This document shows positions 28,886-39,330 of a DNA stretch of 64,000 nucleotides, piece after piece (within the stretch, counting starts at the first letter, position 1; every line of letters begins with the position of its first letter). The position numbers and the translations under genes were made by a program. The stretch is from Symbiodinium natans. Taxonomy: Eukaryota > Sar > Dinophyceae > Suessiales > Symbiodiniaceae. Location of the stretch: NCBI GenBank assembly GCA_905221605.1, contig CAJNDS010000553.1, forward strand, positions 2,501 through 66,500. Reading direction: 5' to 3'. The notes below the pieces were generated by a model. It ran no database searches, was not told the origin of the DNA, and saw only the letters and a program-made list of their open reading frames with translations.

Positions 28886-29108
28886 CCCCAAACCCTAAAC
28901 CCTAAACCCTAAACCCTAAACCCTAAACCCTAAACCCTAAACCCTAAACCCTAAACCCTAAACCCTAAACCCTAAACCCTAAACCCTAAACCCTAAACCC
29001 TAAACCCTAAACCCTAAACCCTAAACCCTAAACCCTAAACCCTAAACCCTAAACCCTAAACCCTAAACCCTAAACCCTAAACCCTAAACCCTAAACCCTA
29101 AACCCTAA
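28886..29108. repeat. longest pure CCCTAAA array
   Basis: About 31 perfect CCCTAAA units with no interruption, preceded by CCCCAAA units. The longest uninterrupted internal telomeric array in the window. Confidence 0.95.
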
Positions 29109-29176
29109 AAACCCCAAACCCTAAACCCTAAACCCTAATTCAAAAGCCCAAACATCTCTCCCACCGTGCCTCTAAG

Positions 29177-29223
29177 GCGACCGAGAAGCCTGGACTTTCC
29201 GTGGGCCACATGTCGGCATGCTG
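29177..29223 (+). CDS. exon-like segment, frame ambiguous
   Basis: After TCTAAG one frame reads DREAWTFRGPHVGML and meets GGTTTC; another reads ATEKPGLSVGHMSACW. Flanked by CCCTAAA and TTTAGGG-type repeats. Confidence 0.4.
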
Positions 29224-29658
29224 GGGTTTCGGGCTTAGGGCTCTAGGGCATAGGGTTTAGGGTTTAGCTTTAGGGCTTAGGGCCTCTAGGCTCTAGGGTT
29301 TAGGGTTTAGGGTCCAGGGTTTAGGGCTGAGGGTTTAGGGTTTAGGGTTTAGGCGTTGTTGTTGCTGGGCGTCGGTGTGTACACTTGCTGTAGTTGCTAC
29401 ACTGTTCAGGAGAGCAGGTCTTGGGGTTCATCGTTTTTGGGGCAAGGGTTTGTCGGTTTTCGGGTTCACCTGTGTTTACGAACAGCCTAAAACCCCTAAC
29501 CCTACACCCCAAACCCCAAACCCTAAACCCTAAAACCCCAAACCCTAAACCCTAAACCCTAAAACCCCAAACCCCAAACCCTAAACCCTAAACCCTAAAC
29601 TTGGCGTTTAGTTTCGTGTCTGCGGTTGAAGGCTTGGGGCCTGTGAGCTGCAAGAAAG

Positions 29659-29976
29659 TCAGGGGATGAAGACTCGTACCCCTAAGGTTGCACCCCTAGA
29701 GGTTCCCCTTAATGTACTTCTGGGTTTAGGGTTTAGGGTTTAGGGGTTAGGGGTTAGGGTTTAGGGCAGTTTAGGGTTTGAGGGTTTCGGGCTTAGGGTT
29801 TAGGGTTTCGGGTTTAGGGCTCCTAATATGGCCCTGATTATTTAACGGGATCCTTAAAAAAGCTCCCGGCCCCCCCCCCTCCCCCCCCCACCCCCGCCCC
29901 CCCCAAAAGAAAAAGAAAACAACAGGGTACAACCTTGGGGGTCCAAAGCAGAACCTCTAGATTTTGGGGTTTGGGG
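29659..29976. repeat. repeat R8 copy b, split by a telomeric array
   Basis: Matches the 17876-18040 repeat on both sides of a block of TTTAGGG variants (about 29722-29819), and continues after a C-rich tract to AGAACCTCTAGATT. The uninterrupted copy shows what the sequence was before the array arrived. Confidence 0.7.
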
Positions 29977-30672
29977 TTTGGGGTTTGGACTCGGACCCCG
30001 AGTCGACCCTACTCCCTGTTAGGGTTTAGGTTCCCTTACAAGGTTCTTGAAGCCAAAAAGGGCAGCCTTTTTTGTTCCTAGGTTGCTCTTGGGCCTGGTA
30101 CCTTCAACGTGAGAATGTGTCGAAATCACTTGGTTAGGTTTGGGGTGTAAGGTTTGGGGTCACCGCACTCACCCTGAAGCTTGCCAGTCATGCCCTGAAC
30201 CCTAAACCCTAAACCCTAAACCCTAAACCCTAAACCCTAAACCCTAAACCCTAAACCCCTCAACATCCCTAAGGCCTCAGCACGCAGCAGCCTTAAACTT
30301 ACTGAGCCAAAAGTTGAACTTGAGAGTGGTTTTGCGCTTTAGGGTTTAGGGTTTAGGGTTTGGGGTCTAGGGTTTAGGGTTTAGGGCTCAGGGCTTAGGG
30401 GTTTAGGGCTTAGGACTTGGTGGTTTAGGGCTTCGTGTGGAGGATTGAGGGTTTAGGGCTTGATTTATGGGGTAGGAACAGCCATGGTACAGTTTTGCTG
30501 CGCTTTCGTGTTCTTTCTCTCTTCTTGATTTTCTGGTATTCCCTGGCTGTGGGAGAAGCAGGTAGACAACCCTAAGGCCTAAACCCTAAACCCTAAACCC
30601 TAAACCCTAAACCCTAAACCCTAAACCCTAAACCCTAAACCCTAAACCTGAAGAAAGCGCTTTAGAACGCAG

Positions 30673-30735
30673 GCCTTGCGGAAAGCTTCGACGAGCGGCT
30701 GCAAGTTTGGCGGAAGCGGCGCACTCCGCCTCAGC
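30673..30735 (+). CDS. exon-like segment, beta-propeller? (SFDERL) with GTAAGT donor
   Basis: ACGCAG acceptor, then LAESFDERLQVWRKRRTPPQ, then the consensus donor GTAAGT. SFDE fits the first-strand position. Perfect borders make this one of the safest exon calls. CCCTAAA before, TTTAGGG after. Confidence 0.7.
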
Positions 30736-32061
30736 GTAAGTTGGATTTAGGGTTTAGGGTTTAGGGTTCAGGGTTTAGGGTTTAGGGTTTAGGATTTGGG
30801 GTTTAGGGTTGAGCGTTCAGGGTTTAGGGTGTAGGGGTGGGTTTAGGGTTATATAATTGTGTGAACCTTCGACTCTGAATCTTGGTTCCTTCTTGGGGTG
30901 GGTTTAGGGCCTAAGGTCCTGATATGATGTATGGTAGGCGCAGCATGCGAAGAAAATGATGCAGCCTTAAGAACATAAACCAAAAAGAAGATGATGCAGC
31001 CCTAAAAGCAGAAGCCACAGTTGAAAGTCTATAGGCAGAGTCACCTGCAACTCTGTGCAACTCTGTTTACCTACAGCTCAGGAGCACTTCCCGAACCCTC
31101 CGGGCTTTGCCCAGAGCAGTCTACACTTCCAACACCCGAAAGCCCGAACTTTAAACCCGGTTAACAGTGTTCCGTATCTCGAATTCTGAGCCCATAGGTC
31201 CTCTGTAAGTGTCACAACTCTTACAGCCCATGAACTTGTAAAGGACAGGTGTCCCGGTGGCGGGGTTAGGATGTAGGGTTTAGGGAAGGCAACATCACAT
31301 AAGTGTCGCACGTGTTCGGGCCGGTTGTTGAGGGTTAAGAGGCTTATGGATGAGAACAACTAGGCTAGGACTCAAACCCTAAACCTTAAACATGACTCCC
31401 TCAACCGTTGACCGTGTAGGGGTTCACCCCTATGGTTTATAGGTTGGCCCTATTCACCCTGCAAGGCCATCTTGAGTCGCTCTACCTAAGAAGCCAGAAG
31501 AGAGCCCTTCTCATGGATTTCCCTGCGCCCTCCCTCTATACTACCCCCCCGCTCCCCCCGCCCGAGGTTCCCTCCCTAAAATGTTAAATAGCCTTACTTA
31601 GGCTTCATTCTCCCTTAAATGGCCTTTTTTTTTTTGTGGGGGGGGGGGGGGGAACTGTAGAGGGTTTAGTATAGAGAAGAAAAGTAGGGATTTCATTGTA
31701 GGTAAGTCCGTGGACATAGAGGGTCGTCGTTTTGTTTTTGCTGGGGGCTTTGTGGGGTTGTACGGTTGACGGATGTATGCCGAACCCTAGACCCTAGACC
31801 CTAGACCCTAAACCCTAACCCCTAAACCCTAAACCCTAACCCTAAACCCCCGGAAAGGCACGCATGGTACGTCAGAGGTCCCAAATTCTTTAGTGTCAGA
31901 GCTGCCACTTGGCTGCGATTCCCGGTGGCACAAGAGGCCCTATAAACTCCAAACCCCTCAGAGGTTACCAGGTTTAGGGTTTAGGGTTTAGGGTTTAGGG
32001 TTTAGGGTCTAGGGTCTAGGGTCTAGGGTTTAGGGTTGGAAGTTTGGGACACCCACTGCAG
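30736..32061. repeat. intronic stretch with MITE family 5 copy a
   Basis: TTTAGGG arrays, then about 1 kb with unassigned unique sequence and a hairpin element at 31511-31699 (TCATGGATTTCCCTGCG... paired with ...TAGGGATTTCATTG) related to the one at 55772. A 93-codon minus-strand frame near 31.2 kb has no support. Confidence 0.6.
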
Positions 32062-32141
32062 GTGCGGATGCCGACAGTTTGCCAAAGTCGAACAACGAAG
32101 GCTTATACAGCCGACCCTGGGCCAGAATTGCCTTGTTGCGG
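32062..32141 (+). CDS. exon-like segment, unknown
   Basis: CTGCAG acceptor, then ADADSLPKSNNEGLYSRPWA and RIALLR, then GGTTTGG. Convincing composition, no domain recognised. Confidence 0.55.
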
Positions 32142-32547
32142 GGGTTTGGGGGGGTTTAGAGGGTTTACGGTTTAGGGGGGTCTAGGGGTTTAGGGTGATT
32201 TCGGGGGGGGTTTAGGGTTGTTTAGGGTTATTTAGGGTTTAGGGTTTAGGGTGGTTTAGGGTTTAGGATGTATGTTGTTTGTTGAAGCTCCACAAACTCT
32301 GTACAGTTTTGGACTTTGGGGGCTGGATTTACCGTTCAGGGTTCACAGCTACACCAACAGGATCGCACACCATACCTTCGAGACTGGGCCCTTATTTGGG
32401 TTTTGGGTGTAGGGTTTCGAGTTTCTAGGACTCAGAGTATAGCCCTTCTTTGGCTTTTTTTGGGGTTTAGGTTGCTTTATGGAGGGGGAGCCATCCATCC
32501 TGGTATTAGAAGGATTTAGGGTTTAGGGTTTAGGGTTTAGGGTTCAG

Positions 32548-32629
32548 GATGTTCACGCATGTGTTGCGGCAGCGCATAGGTGCCCCAATGTGTCGTGACA
32601 TGGGATCCCTGATTCGTCAGCCTTTCTAA
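32548..32629 (+). CDS. exon-like segment, unknown
   Basis: After TTCAG the frame reads MFTHVLRQRIGAPMCRDMGS and ends in a stop seven codons on. TTTAGGG before, CCCTAAA after, the reverse of the usual order. Confidence 0.4.
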
Positions 32630-32698
32630 CCCGGAACCCTAAACCCTAAACCCTAAAAAAACCTTAACCCCCTGAATTAACTTCATTTTCGCTCCAAG

Positions 32699-32793
32699 CA
32701 AACCTTCGCGGCATGGTAGCTGAGGTGTGTGGAAGAAGGGCGAGCGCTCTCAAACACGCGACGTCTCTTCTGCCGCTGGTGATCTCGATTTAG
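32699..32793 (+). CDS. exon-like segment, unknown
   Basis: TCCAAG acceptor, then NLRGMVAEVCGRRASALKHA and TSLLPLVISI, ending at TAG or at the overlapping GTGACT donor. No motif recognised. Confidence 0.48.
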
Positions 32794-32997
32794 GTGACTA
32801 GCCGTCTCGCGAACCAAAAACGCACGCCAGCTCTTAGTTAGAGGGGTTTGTAGCTAACCCTAAACCCTAAACCCTAAACCCTAAACCCTGAACCCTGAAC
32901 CCTGAACCCTGAACCCTGAACCCTGAACCCTGAACCCTATACCCTATACCCTAAGCCCTAAGAGTCGACACTGAATGGCCACGGATGCCCTGAACAG

Positions 32998-33029
32998 AGG
33001 ACCTTAAGCCACTTAAACTGCGTACTGCC
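32998..33029 (+). CDS. very small exon-like segment
   Basis: AACAG acceptor, DLKPLKLRTA, then GTATAG. Only 32 bases, so weak alone. Confidence 0.35.
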
Positions 33030-33338
33030 GTATAGGTTTAGGGTTTAGGGTTTAGGGTTTAGGGTTTAGGGTTTAGGGTTTAAGGTTTAGGGTTTAGGGT
33101 TTAGGGTTTAGGGTTTAGGGTTTAGGGCATCCTGGACACACCCCAGTATGTACCCTCATGCCGAAGCTAAAACCGAACCCCAAGATCCTAGAGAGAACCC
33201 TAAGCCCTCAACTTGAAGCCCCTGGGGTTTAGGGTTTAGGGTTTAGGGTTTGGGGTTTAGGGTTTAGGGTTTAGGGTTTAGGGTTTAGGGTTTAGGGTTT
33301 AGGGTTTAGGGTTTAGGACCCCCCTCCCTCCCCCCCCC

Positions 33339-33477
33339 AACATAGACCACCAAATAGTAGGACCGGATCCCTGAGGATCCCAAGAAGGTACCCTAATTTC
33401 GTAAACCCCGAGGGGGTTTCCGAAATTAGGGGTACCCTTTTTGGGGTTCCTTTCAGGGGATTCTATGCATTTGGGGG
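33339..33477. mobile_element. MITE family 6 (full hairpin)
   Basis: Imperfect inverted repeat centred on AAACCCCGAGGGGGTTT; the left end CCAACATAGACCACCAAATA pairs with the right end TATGCATTTGGGGG. Partial copies lie at 27188-27252 and 35033-35100. Confidence 0.7.
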
Positions 33478-33825
33478 TAAAAACAAGGAATACCCCCCCC
33501 CCCCCCCCATTTTGGGAAATACCTATATACTGTGCATGTCTATGAGTCAGAGTCGGCCCTTCTTCCTCCGTTTTTGGGCGGTTTAGATTTCCCCTTATCA
33601 GCCCCTTGAAACCAAGAAGGGTACTTGCATTCCTTGGGGTACTCTTGGGTCTAGACTTGCCATGTGCTTCTACCTGCTAGCTGCCTGATCTTGGCCATCT
33701 TTGTCAGCCCGCCGCTTTGGGACTCTCAGTTGAGCTTGTAGCTTGGATTGTCAAGCGAACCAAAACCCAGAAGTCAAACGTTACCCCAGGACCCCGGACG
33801 GGTGCAACCGTACTGTAGCCCGCAG

Positions 33826-33866
33826 ATGTGCGTGCGGCCATCGAAACGCCACGCCTGGCTATAGCT
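33826..33866 (+). CDS. exon-like segment with GTAGCC donor
   Basis: CCGCAG acceptor, then VRAAIETPRLAIA, then GTAGCC. The frame remains open far beyond the donor through a Phe/Leu-rich stretch that is probably intronic. Confidence 0.4.
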
Positions 33867-34384
33867 GTAGCCCCCTTAGGATGTTTTTTTTTGAGCTTGT
33901 TGATATTTTTTAGTTTAGCTTCATACTTGTGTTTATATAAACCCCAATGGAATATGGAAAATCGTGTTTTTTGTCAAGGGTCTACGGAAATTTATATAGG
34001 GGTTTGCAACAGGGTTTGTCCTGTCGTGCTCGCGCCTGCTGCGAGTCTTCTTGGTACCCGCTACTCCTGCCGCGAGGCCGGGGGCTTAGGATTTAGGGTT
34101 TAGGTTTAGGGTTTAGGGGTTTGCTAGAACCAATGGTGGGCTTGGCCAGCAATCAGGGCCGCCACTAACCCCCTGTCGCCCCACTATCCCACTATCCCTA
34201 AACCCTAAACCCCTGATTCCTCCGACCCCAACCTCCAACGCCAATGCCTAAACCCTGAACCGTGGAGAGAGAGAGAGAGAGAGTCTCAGAGAGAGCGAGA
34301 GATAGGGTTTAGGGCTTAGGGTTTAGGGTTTAGAGTTTAGGGTTTAGGCTTTAGGGTTTGGGGCTTAATTAGGGTTTACACCAG

Positions 34385-34446
34385 GTCGGCAGCGGATGAT
34401 GTCGCCCAGGCACAGCTTCCATGCCTCCCCCCTGTTTGTGGGGCTT
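34385..34446 (+). CDS. exon-like segment, unknown
   Basis: ACACCAG acceptor, then RQRMMSPRHSFHASPLFVGL into a stop formed by the following TTTAGG. No motif. Confidence 0.45.
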
Positions 34447-34853
34447 TAGGGTTTAGGGTTCAGGGTTTAGGGTTTAGGGTTTAGGGTCGGTAGGTTTGTG
34501 CTTGGCTCTTCTTCCGGGTTCCTGGTAGGGAATTAGGTGCCCTGTTTATCGTTGTTAAGGGTGATCTAGGGCCATATCGGAAAGCTTACATCGCAAGGCT
34601 AGGCAAAACCCACCTAAGCGGTGAAAATTGACAAAGAAGCCCTGAAAGGGTCATCCCTATACCCAATAAGGCCTAGGTAAACCCTATGCAAACCGTGAAC
34701 CTGATGTAAACTTCATGTAAACCTCATGCAAGCCTTCTAACCCAAACCCTGAGCCCTAAACCCCAAACCCCAAACCCTGAGCCCTAAACCCTAGACCCTA
34801 AACCCTAAACCCCAAACCCCAAACCCTAAACCCTAAACCCCTTCGACCGCCAG

Positions 34854-34917
34854 CGACGGCAAGCGGGCTCCGGTCGTGGCTGCTGCGCTGGCAGTGCTGG
34901 CCGCCGCTGGGATCTCG
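34854..34917 (+). CDS. exon-like hydrophobic segment, GTGCAG donor
   Basis: CCGCCAG acceptor, then DGKRAPVVAAALAVLAAAGI and S, then GTGCAG. An alanine-rich apolar helix long enough for a membrane span. If it belongs to the propeller gene it could be a C-terminal anchor; that is inference. Confidence 0.55.
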
Positions 34918-35032
34918 GTGCAGAGTACCATATTTAGGGCCGGGGTTTTACGAAATAGGGTTTAGGGTTTTGGGTTTTGGGTTTAGGGTTTTGGGTTTTG
35001 GGTTTTCGGTTATGGGTTTAGGGTTGAGGGTT

Positions 35033-35574
35033 ACCCCCAATATAGAGCCCCAAACAGTAGGATTCCTTTATAACCAGGACCCCAATAAGGTCACCCCAAT
35101 GTCGGAAACCACCATAGAATCGGAGGGTTTATAAATGGTTCATAGGGTTGATAAAAGGTTTATATGGTTTACAATATGGTGGTTTCTAAATGGTTTATAG
35201 GAAAAGAATAGGTTTTCTCCATGGTTTACAGGAGGTACCGGGTTTAAAAGGTTCATCTGGTATAGAATAGGCTTGATACATGGTTTCTAAATGGTTGCTA
35301 GGGTTTATAGGGCTTGCTAGGGTTTATAGGGCTTGCAAGGCCTATAGGGCGTATCGTGCAGAGTTTACCAGATAGGGTTTACAGGGGTTGGCATAGTGAT
35401 AAGTGTTTATAGTGCTTGCCCATAGGGTCCGTAGCATTTGCAGGTTTCACTGGGTACGTCCGTCTCCTAGCAACCCTGAACGTGCATGTTCGTCTGGGAC
35501 TGCGGTGGGCCCAGCGGGTGTGCACTGCGAGAGCTCGCTTATTGATTCTGCCGAGCCCAAATGCAGTTGAACAG
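35033..35574. repeat. degenerate GGTTTATA repeats and MITE 6 fragment
   Basis: A fragment of MITE family 6, then about 300 bp of GGTTTATAGG-like variant repeats, ending in about 150 bp of ordinary sequence with open frames before the next gene. Confidence 0.55.
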
Positions 35575-35823
35575 GTTGTGCGAGCATCTGGCAAAGTGGC
35601 AAAGTTACAGGCGACACGTGGCAGGAACACGTCGCCAGCTTGGAGCGGGAGTTGCAGGTCAAATCTGATTTCATAAGTTTCGCTACGTTCCGAAGGCTTC
35701 CACTAAACTCAAGTGAGCTCCGGAAAGAGGCTGCAAAAAAATGGAAGCGCGAATGCCTCCAGCCAGAGATCGAGAAGCACGAGGCCAGGTGGTTTGCTGC
35801 ACAGCTCGCTGCGGGGACCCCCA
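35575..35823 (+). CDS. unknown protein, first exon-like segment
   Basis: The longest exon-like segment outside the retroelement. AACAG acceptor, then CASIWQSGKVTGDTWQEHVA, SLERELQVKSDFISFATF, and LRKEAAKKWKRECLQPEIEK. It is helical and charged, with W and C residues. The frame stays open to 35957, but the next segment uses another frame, so the true 3' border is uncertain; GTGTCGG near 35825 is a candidate donor. Sits in a 1.1 kb region without telomeric arrays. Confidence 0.6.
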
Positions 35824-35917
35824 GGGGTGTCGGTGCTTGGTGCCCGCTTCCAGTATCCCTGCAAGAGCTCGGCAAATGCCTTGCGTTGGGCGCCTTGGCT
35901 TACAACGCATGTTGCAG

Positions 35918-36092
35918 AGATGCATGGCAACTGAGCAATACCGGCGAGAGCTCTTGAATGGCGATGTTGCCTCCTGTCTCTCGGCCGAAGGAGACGAGGA
36001 CCAATTGGCTAAGCAAATAAGATTCGTGGCCCTATGCGCTGTAGTGGCTGCTGCGCCAGTGCTCCCAGATCGTGCGCGCAGAGAAGCAAAAT
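35918..36092 (+). CDS. unknown protein, second exon-like segment, GCAAGT donor
   Basis: TTGCAG acceptor, then CMATEQYRRELLNGDVASCL, SAEGDEDQLAKQIRFVALCA and a VVAAAPVL apolar stretch. Ends either at a GCAAGT donor (non-canonical, dinoflagellate-like) or eight bases further at a TAA stop. A further open segment (WVVALGGVDKPGHGLCRVLC, from 36154) follows, also next to a GCAAGT, but its phase does not fit simply. Confidence 0.58.
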
Positions 36093-36456
36093 GCAAGTAA
36101 CATGGAATCCCGGTGTCTTGGATCATAAGTCCAAACCCCCCGCTGGCCCGTAGACCTCCTGGGTGGTGGCGCTCGGAGGGGTTGACAAGCCGGGGCACGG
36201 CCTTTGCCGCGTCCTGTGCGGGCCCCGCAAGTGCAAAAACTTGTTGCGGCCCAGGTGCCGGCACAGGCACTCATAACTTCGCTCACAATCACAATCACAA
36301 TCACATACACATAGGATGTATAGGAGCAAACAGGGCTTGTTGGTTTGTAGAAATCATGGGGGCTGCATCATTGTTTCCAGGGTTTATGGGGCTTTTCGGG
36401 CTTACAAGGTGTACATGGTTCACAAGCTCGAGGCCTGAATGCCCTCGATTTTGCTA

Positions 36457-36579
36457 CTTGGAGGTCCAGGGTACTTCTAGCCCCAGTTATCATTGTACTT
36501 ATAAGCCCCCTAAGTCCCTTTAAGTAGGTTATAAGTAGATTTTCTATTAGTAGTTATAAGTAGCCCATGAACCTCCAAG
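36457..36579. mobile_element. MITE family 1, copy c
   Basis: CTTGGAGGTCCAGGGTACTT at the left and CCCATGAACCTCCAAG at the right, with the family's TTATAAGTA-rich interior. Confidence 0.78.
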
Positions 36580-36704
36580 TAGGAGGCATGGGTAAGGCTT
36601 AGGGTTTAGCGCTCCGCTGGCCACGTCATGCTTTCAGGCTCGTAGGTTCATGTTGGGTCTTTGACCATGGCGATGCATCATGAATGAGCCCCCCCCCCCC
36701 ACAG

Positions 36705-36775
36705 ATTTCACCCAAAAGCTTCGACACAGAATGTCCCCAGCACTCCCAAAAGAGATTCTGCGAATTCTTGGGTTC
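36705..36775 (+). CDS. exon-like segment, unknown
   Basis: CCCCACAG acceptor after a C-tract, then DFTQKLRHRMSPALPKEILR. The donor is unclear. A helical amphipathic segment. Confidence 0.48.
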
Positions 36776-37032
36776 TTGGGATTCTTGCAGGCAGATGTCA
36801 CTGGGCTAAGGGAGGGCCCTGAACCCCTAAACCCTCAATCCCCAACAAAACCTCATAGGGCGGGAACAGCGACCGCATCCCATTCATTCCTCAAAGCCTA
36901 ATCCTCTGGGGTTTTCGGGCTGAGGGTTTCTGGGGTCTGGGAACTTGAGATACGGCTTTAAGGGTTGTGTAGAGTTTAGGAGTCAGGGTTTCAGGGTTCA
37001 GGGTTTAGGACAACCAGACGTGTCTTTCGTAG

Positions 37033-37071
37033 GATCCCAAGAAGAAGAGCCTGATTGGGAAGGGCGAGTAA
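37033..37071 (+). CDS. possible terminal exon
   Basis: TTTCGTAG acceptor, then DPKKKSLIGKGE and a stop. The overlapping frame GSQEEEPDWEG is also open. Confidence 0.35.
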   Translation, partial: DPKKKSLIGKGE

Positions 37072-37249
37072 TTCTTCTTTTGATCGTCTATCCATACAGT
37101 CCTAGAACCCCAAACCCGAGGCCCTAAGCCCTCCCAAATTGAGTCTCCGCCGCTTCTGGTTTCCTTTAAAGGGATTCTGAAGATTCCCTACTAAGAGCCA
37201 GTAGGCTCAGGTTTGAAACCCGTAAGCCCTGAGCCCTATTCACAGGTAC

Positions 37250-37395
37250 TTATCAGGAAGGTTATGAGTACCCTAAATCATGTTATAAGTACAGCAACCC
37301 TAAACCCTAAACCCTAAACCCTAAACCCTAAACCCTAAACCCTAAACCCTAAACCCTAAACCCTAAACCCACCTATGAACCTCCTGAACCTCGAA
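37250..37395. repeat. MITE family 1 remnant split by a CCCTAAA array
   Basis: Left part TTATGAGTACCC...GTTATAAGTACAG and right part CCTATGAACCTCC flank about nine CCCTAAA units, again an array inside a recognisable element. Confidence 0.55.
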
Positions 37396-37414
37396 GTAGA
37401 GTCTGCAATCAAAG

Positions 37415-37446
37415 TCGCGAGGCCGTCGCCACCTGGACGCTTCTGG
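37415..37446 (+). CDS. very small exon-like segment
   Basis: ATCAAAG acceptor, then ARPSPPGRFW, then GTAGGC. CCCTAAA before. Too short to judge alone. Confidence 0.35.
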
Positions 37447-38259
37447 GTAGGCGACCGCGCAGGGCGGCAAAAGGGGTGAGGGGTTTTGGGTTTTTCGCGT
37501 TCTGGGGTTTTTTTGGGGTTTCGGGTTTGGGGGTTTAGGGGTTCAGGGTTTGGGGTTTAGGGGTTAAGGGGTTTAGGGGTTTAGGGTTTAGGGGTTTAGG
37601 GGTTTAGTAGAGGTGTCGTTGGGGTTTAGTGTTTATAGCGTGCCGGCTGCACTTAAAGGAACCCCTAAAAGGGTTCAGAGGGCTGAGGGTCTGCCCTGAA
37701 CCCTAACCCCCTGAGAGCCCAAGACCTTTCAGGGTTTAGGGTTTAGGGTTTAGGGTTTAGGGTTTAGGGTTTAGGGTTTAGGGCAGTCCCAAAATGAGGA
37801 TTGCGTATGCTATTTTGGAATATGTCTGGGGACCCTTTTTGGGGAGATGCCCATGTCACATGTCCTAAATCGTAAACCTTACAAAGACTGAACCCTGAGC
37901 GAAACGTTTTCGTCCCTTCTCAACCCTAAACCCTAAACCCTAGACCCCTAAACCCTAAACCCTAAACCCTAAACCCTAAACCCTAAACCCTAAACCCTAA
38001 ACCCTAAACCCTAAACCCTAAACCCTAAACCCTAAACCCTCAGCCTCAACCTAAAAGCTGCCATTCTCAATCCTAAACGCCTCCATCTCCATCTGACTGG
38101 TTCTCAGTAGAGAGTACCCTTGAAGGGTTCAGGGTCTAGGGTTTAGGGTTTAGGGTTTAGGGTTTAGGGTTTAGGGTTTAGGGTTTAGAGCTTAGGGTTT
38201 AGAGCTTAGGGTTTAGGGTTTAGGGTTTAGGGTTTAGGTACCCTACCCTATCCACCCAG

Positions 38260-38322
38260 AGCCCGGTGAGAGGAGTACCGCATCTTCCGTAGACTCCATC
38301 GGCAGCGAGGAGATTCCGCCAA
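38260..38322 (+). CDS. exon-like segment, unknown
   Basis: CACCCAG acceptor, then PGERSTASSVDSIGSEEIPP and K, running into a G-tract. Ser/Glu-rich and disordered in character. Confidence 0.48.
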
Positions 38323-38475
38323 AGGGGGGGGGGGGGTTAGAGTTTTGGGTTTCGGTTTTTGGGTTTGGATTTTTTGGGTTTTGGGTTTTTTTGGGGTTTT
38401 GGATTGTGGGTTTTTTTGGGTTTTGGATTGTGGGTTTTTTTTGGGTTTTGGGTTGTGGGTTGTGGGTTTTGGGGC

Positions 38476-38590
38476 GATGAGAGGGCGACGTGGGAGGTTC
38501 GGATTTCTCCTCCTGCACGTGGGGGCACCCTTCGCTTCGGAGCTTCCATGTTCCCACCCCAGGGGGAATTCGATAATTCGATTCTATTTA
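38476..38590 (+). CDS. exon-like segment, unknown
   Basis: Reads DERATWEVRISPPARGGTLR then FGASMFPPQGEFDNSILF, ending at TTTAGGG. Upstream is a long GTTTTGGG-type low-complexity tract, so the left border is unclear. Confidence 0.48.
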
Positions 38591-38862
38591 GGGTTGGCTT
38601 GCTGGGTTTAGGGTTGAGGGTTTAGGGTTTAGGGTTTGGGGTGTCTTATTCGGATTTTGAAGAGTGAGTGGACACTCATGTGGCCAAAGGCCACTTCCAC
38701 CAGCGCAGACAGACACACGCGCAGACGAACACACGCGCACGCACACGCAAAGCGACAACTGGCAACCTTAAGTTTCAGGGTTTAAGGTTTAGGGTTTAGG
38801 GTTTAGGGTTTAGGGTTCAGGGTTCAGGGTTTAGGGTTTAGGGTTTAGGGTTTATCGTCAAG

Positions 38863-38937
38863 TTCGGGTTTGACAGTAAGCAGGACTTGCAGAGGCTCTT
38901 GGCCGTGCTCAAAGAGCTGGCGAGGAGGTCCCCGCCG
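38863..38937 (+). CDS. exon-like segment, helical, GTTGTT donor
   Basis: GTCAAG acceptor, exactly 25 codons: FGFDSKQDLQRLLAVLKELA and RRSPP, then GTTGTTAGGG. Regular leucine spacing suggests an amphipathic helix. No domain named. Confidence 0.6.
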
Positions 38938-39032
38938 GTTGTTAGGGTTTAGGGTTCAAGGTTCAGGGTTCAGGGTTCAGGGTTAGGGTTTAGGGTTTAG
39001 GGTTTAGGGTTTGGGATCTTCGGGGGGATTTT

Positions 39033-39064
39033 GACTGGAATATGTTTTTCGTCCGCTGGCTTGA
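39033..39064 (+). CDS. small exon-like segment with GTGAGG donor
   Basis: Reads DWNMFFVRWL and ends at GTGAGG. Acceptor not clear. Aromatic-rich. Confidence 0.4.
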
Positions 39065-39239
39065 GTGAGGGTTGTAGTGGCAGGGCTCAGAGCGCATGGC
39101 TGAGTGAGCTGCCATCAGTAATCTTTGCTGAGTTTTTCTGTTCGGGTTTAGGGTTTAGGGTTCAGGTTTAGGTTTCACATGTCGATCCTAATTAATTACC
39201 TTGGGGGACTAAACGAACCCCCTAAAACTTTTGAACAAA

Positions 39240-39295
39240 TGCTGTATGCTCTCTCTCTCTCTCTCTCTTTCACTCTCTCTCTCTCTCGGAAACAA
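39240..39295. repeat. CT-rich microsatellite
   Basis: CTCTCT run with a short CTTTCA break. Confidence 0.9.
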
Positions 39296-39330
39296 AAGGC
39301 AGGTCCCAAGTTCTGACCGCCTGTCAGCAG

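Noticed and set aside
28886-29108. CRISPR-like regular repeats
   Set aside because: Seven-base units with no spacers, in eukaryote-like DNA; simple satellite.
38243-38557. Minus-strand ORF with NPKKPTIQNPKK repeats
   Set aside because: Low-complexity translation of GTTTTGGG-type sequence; the + strand reading at the right end is more credible.
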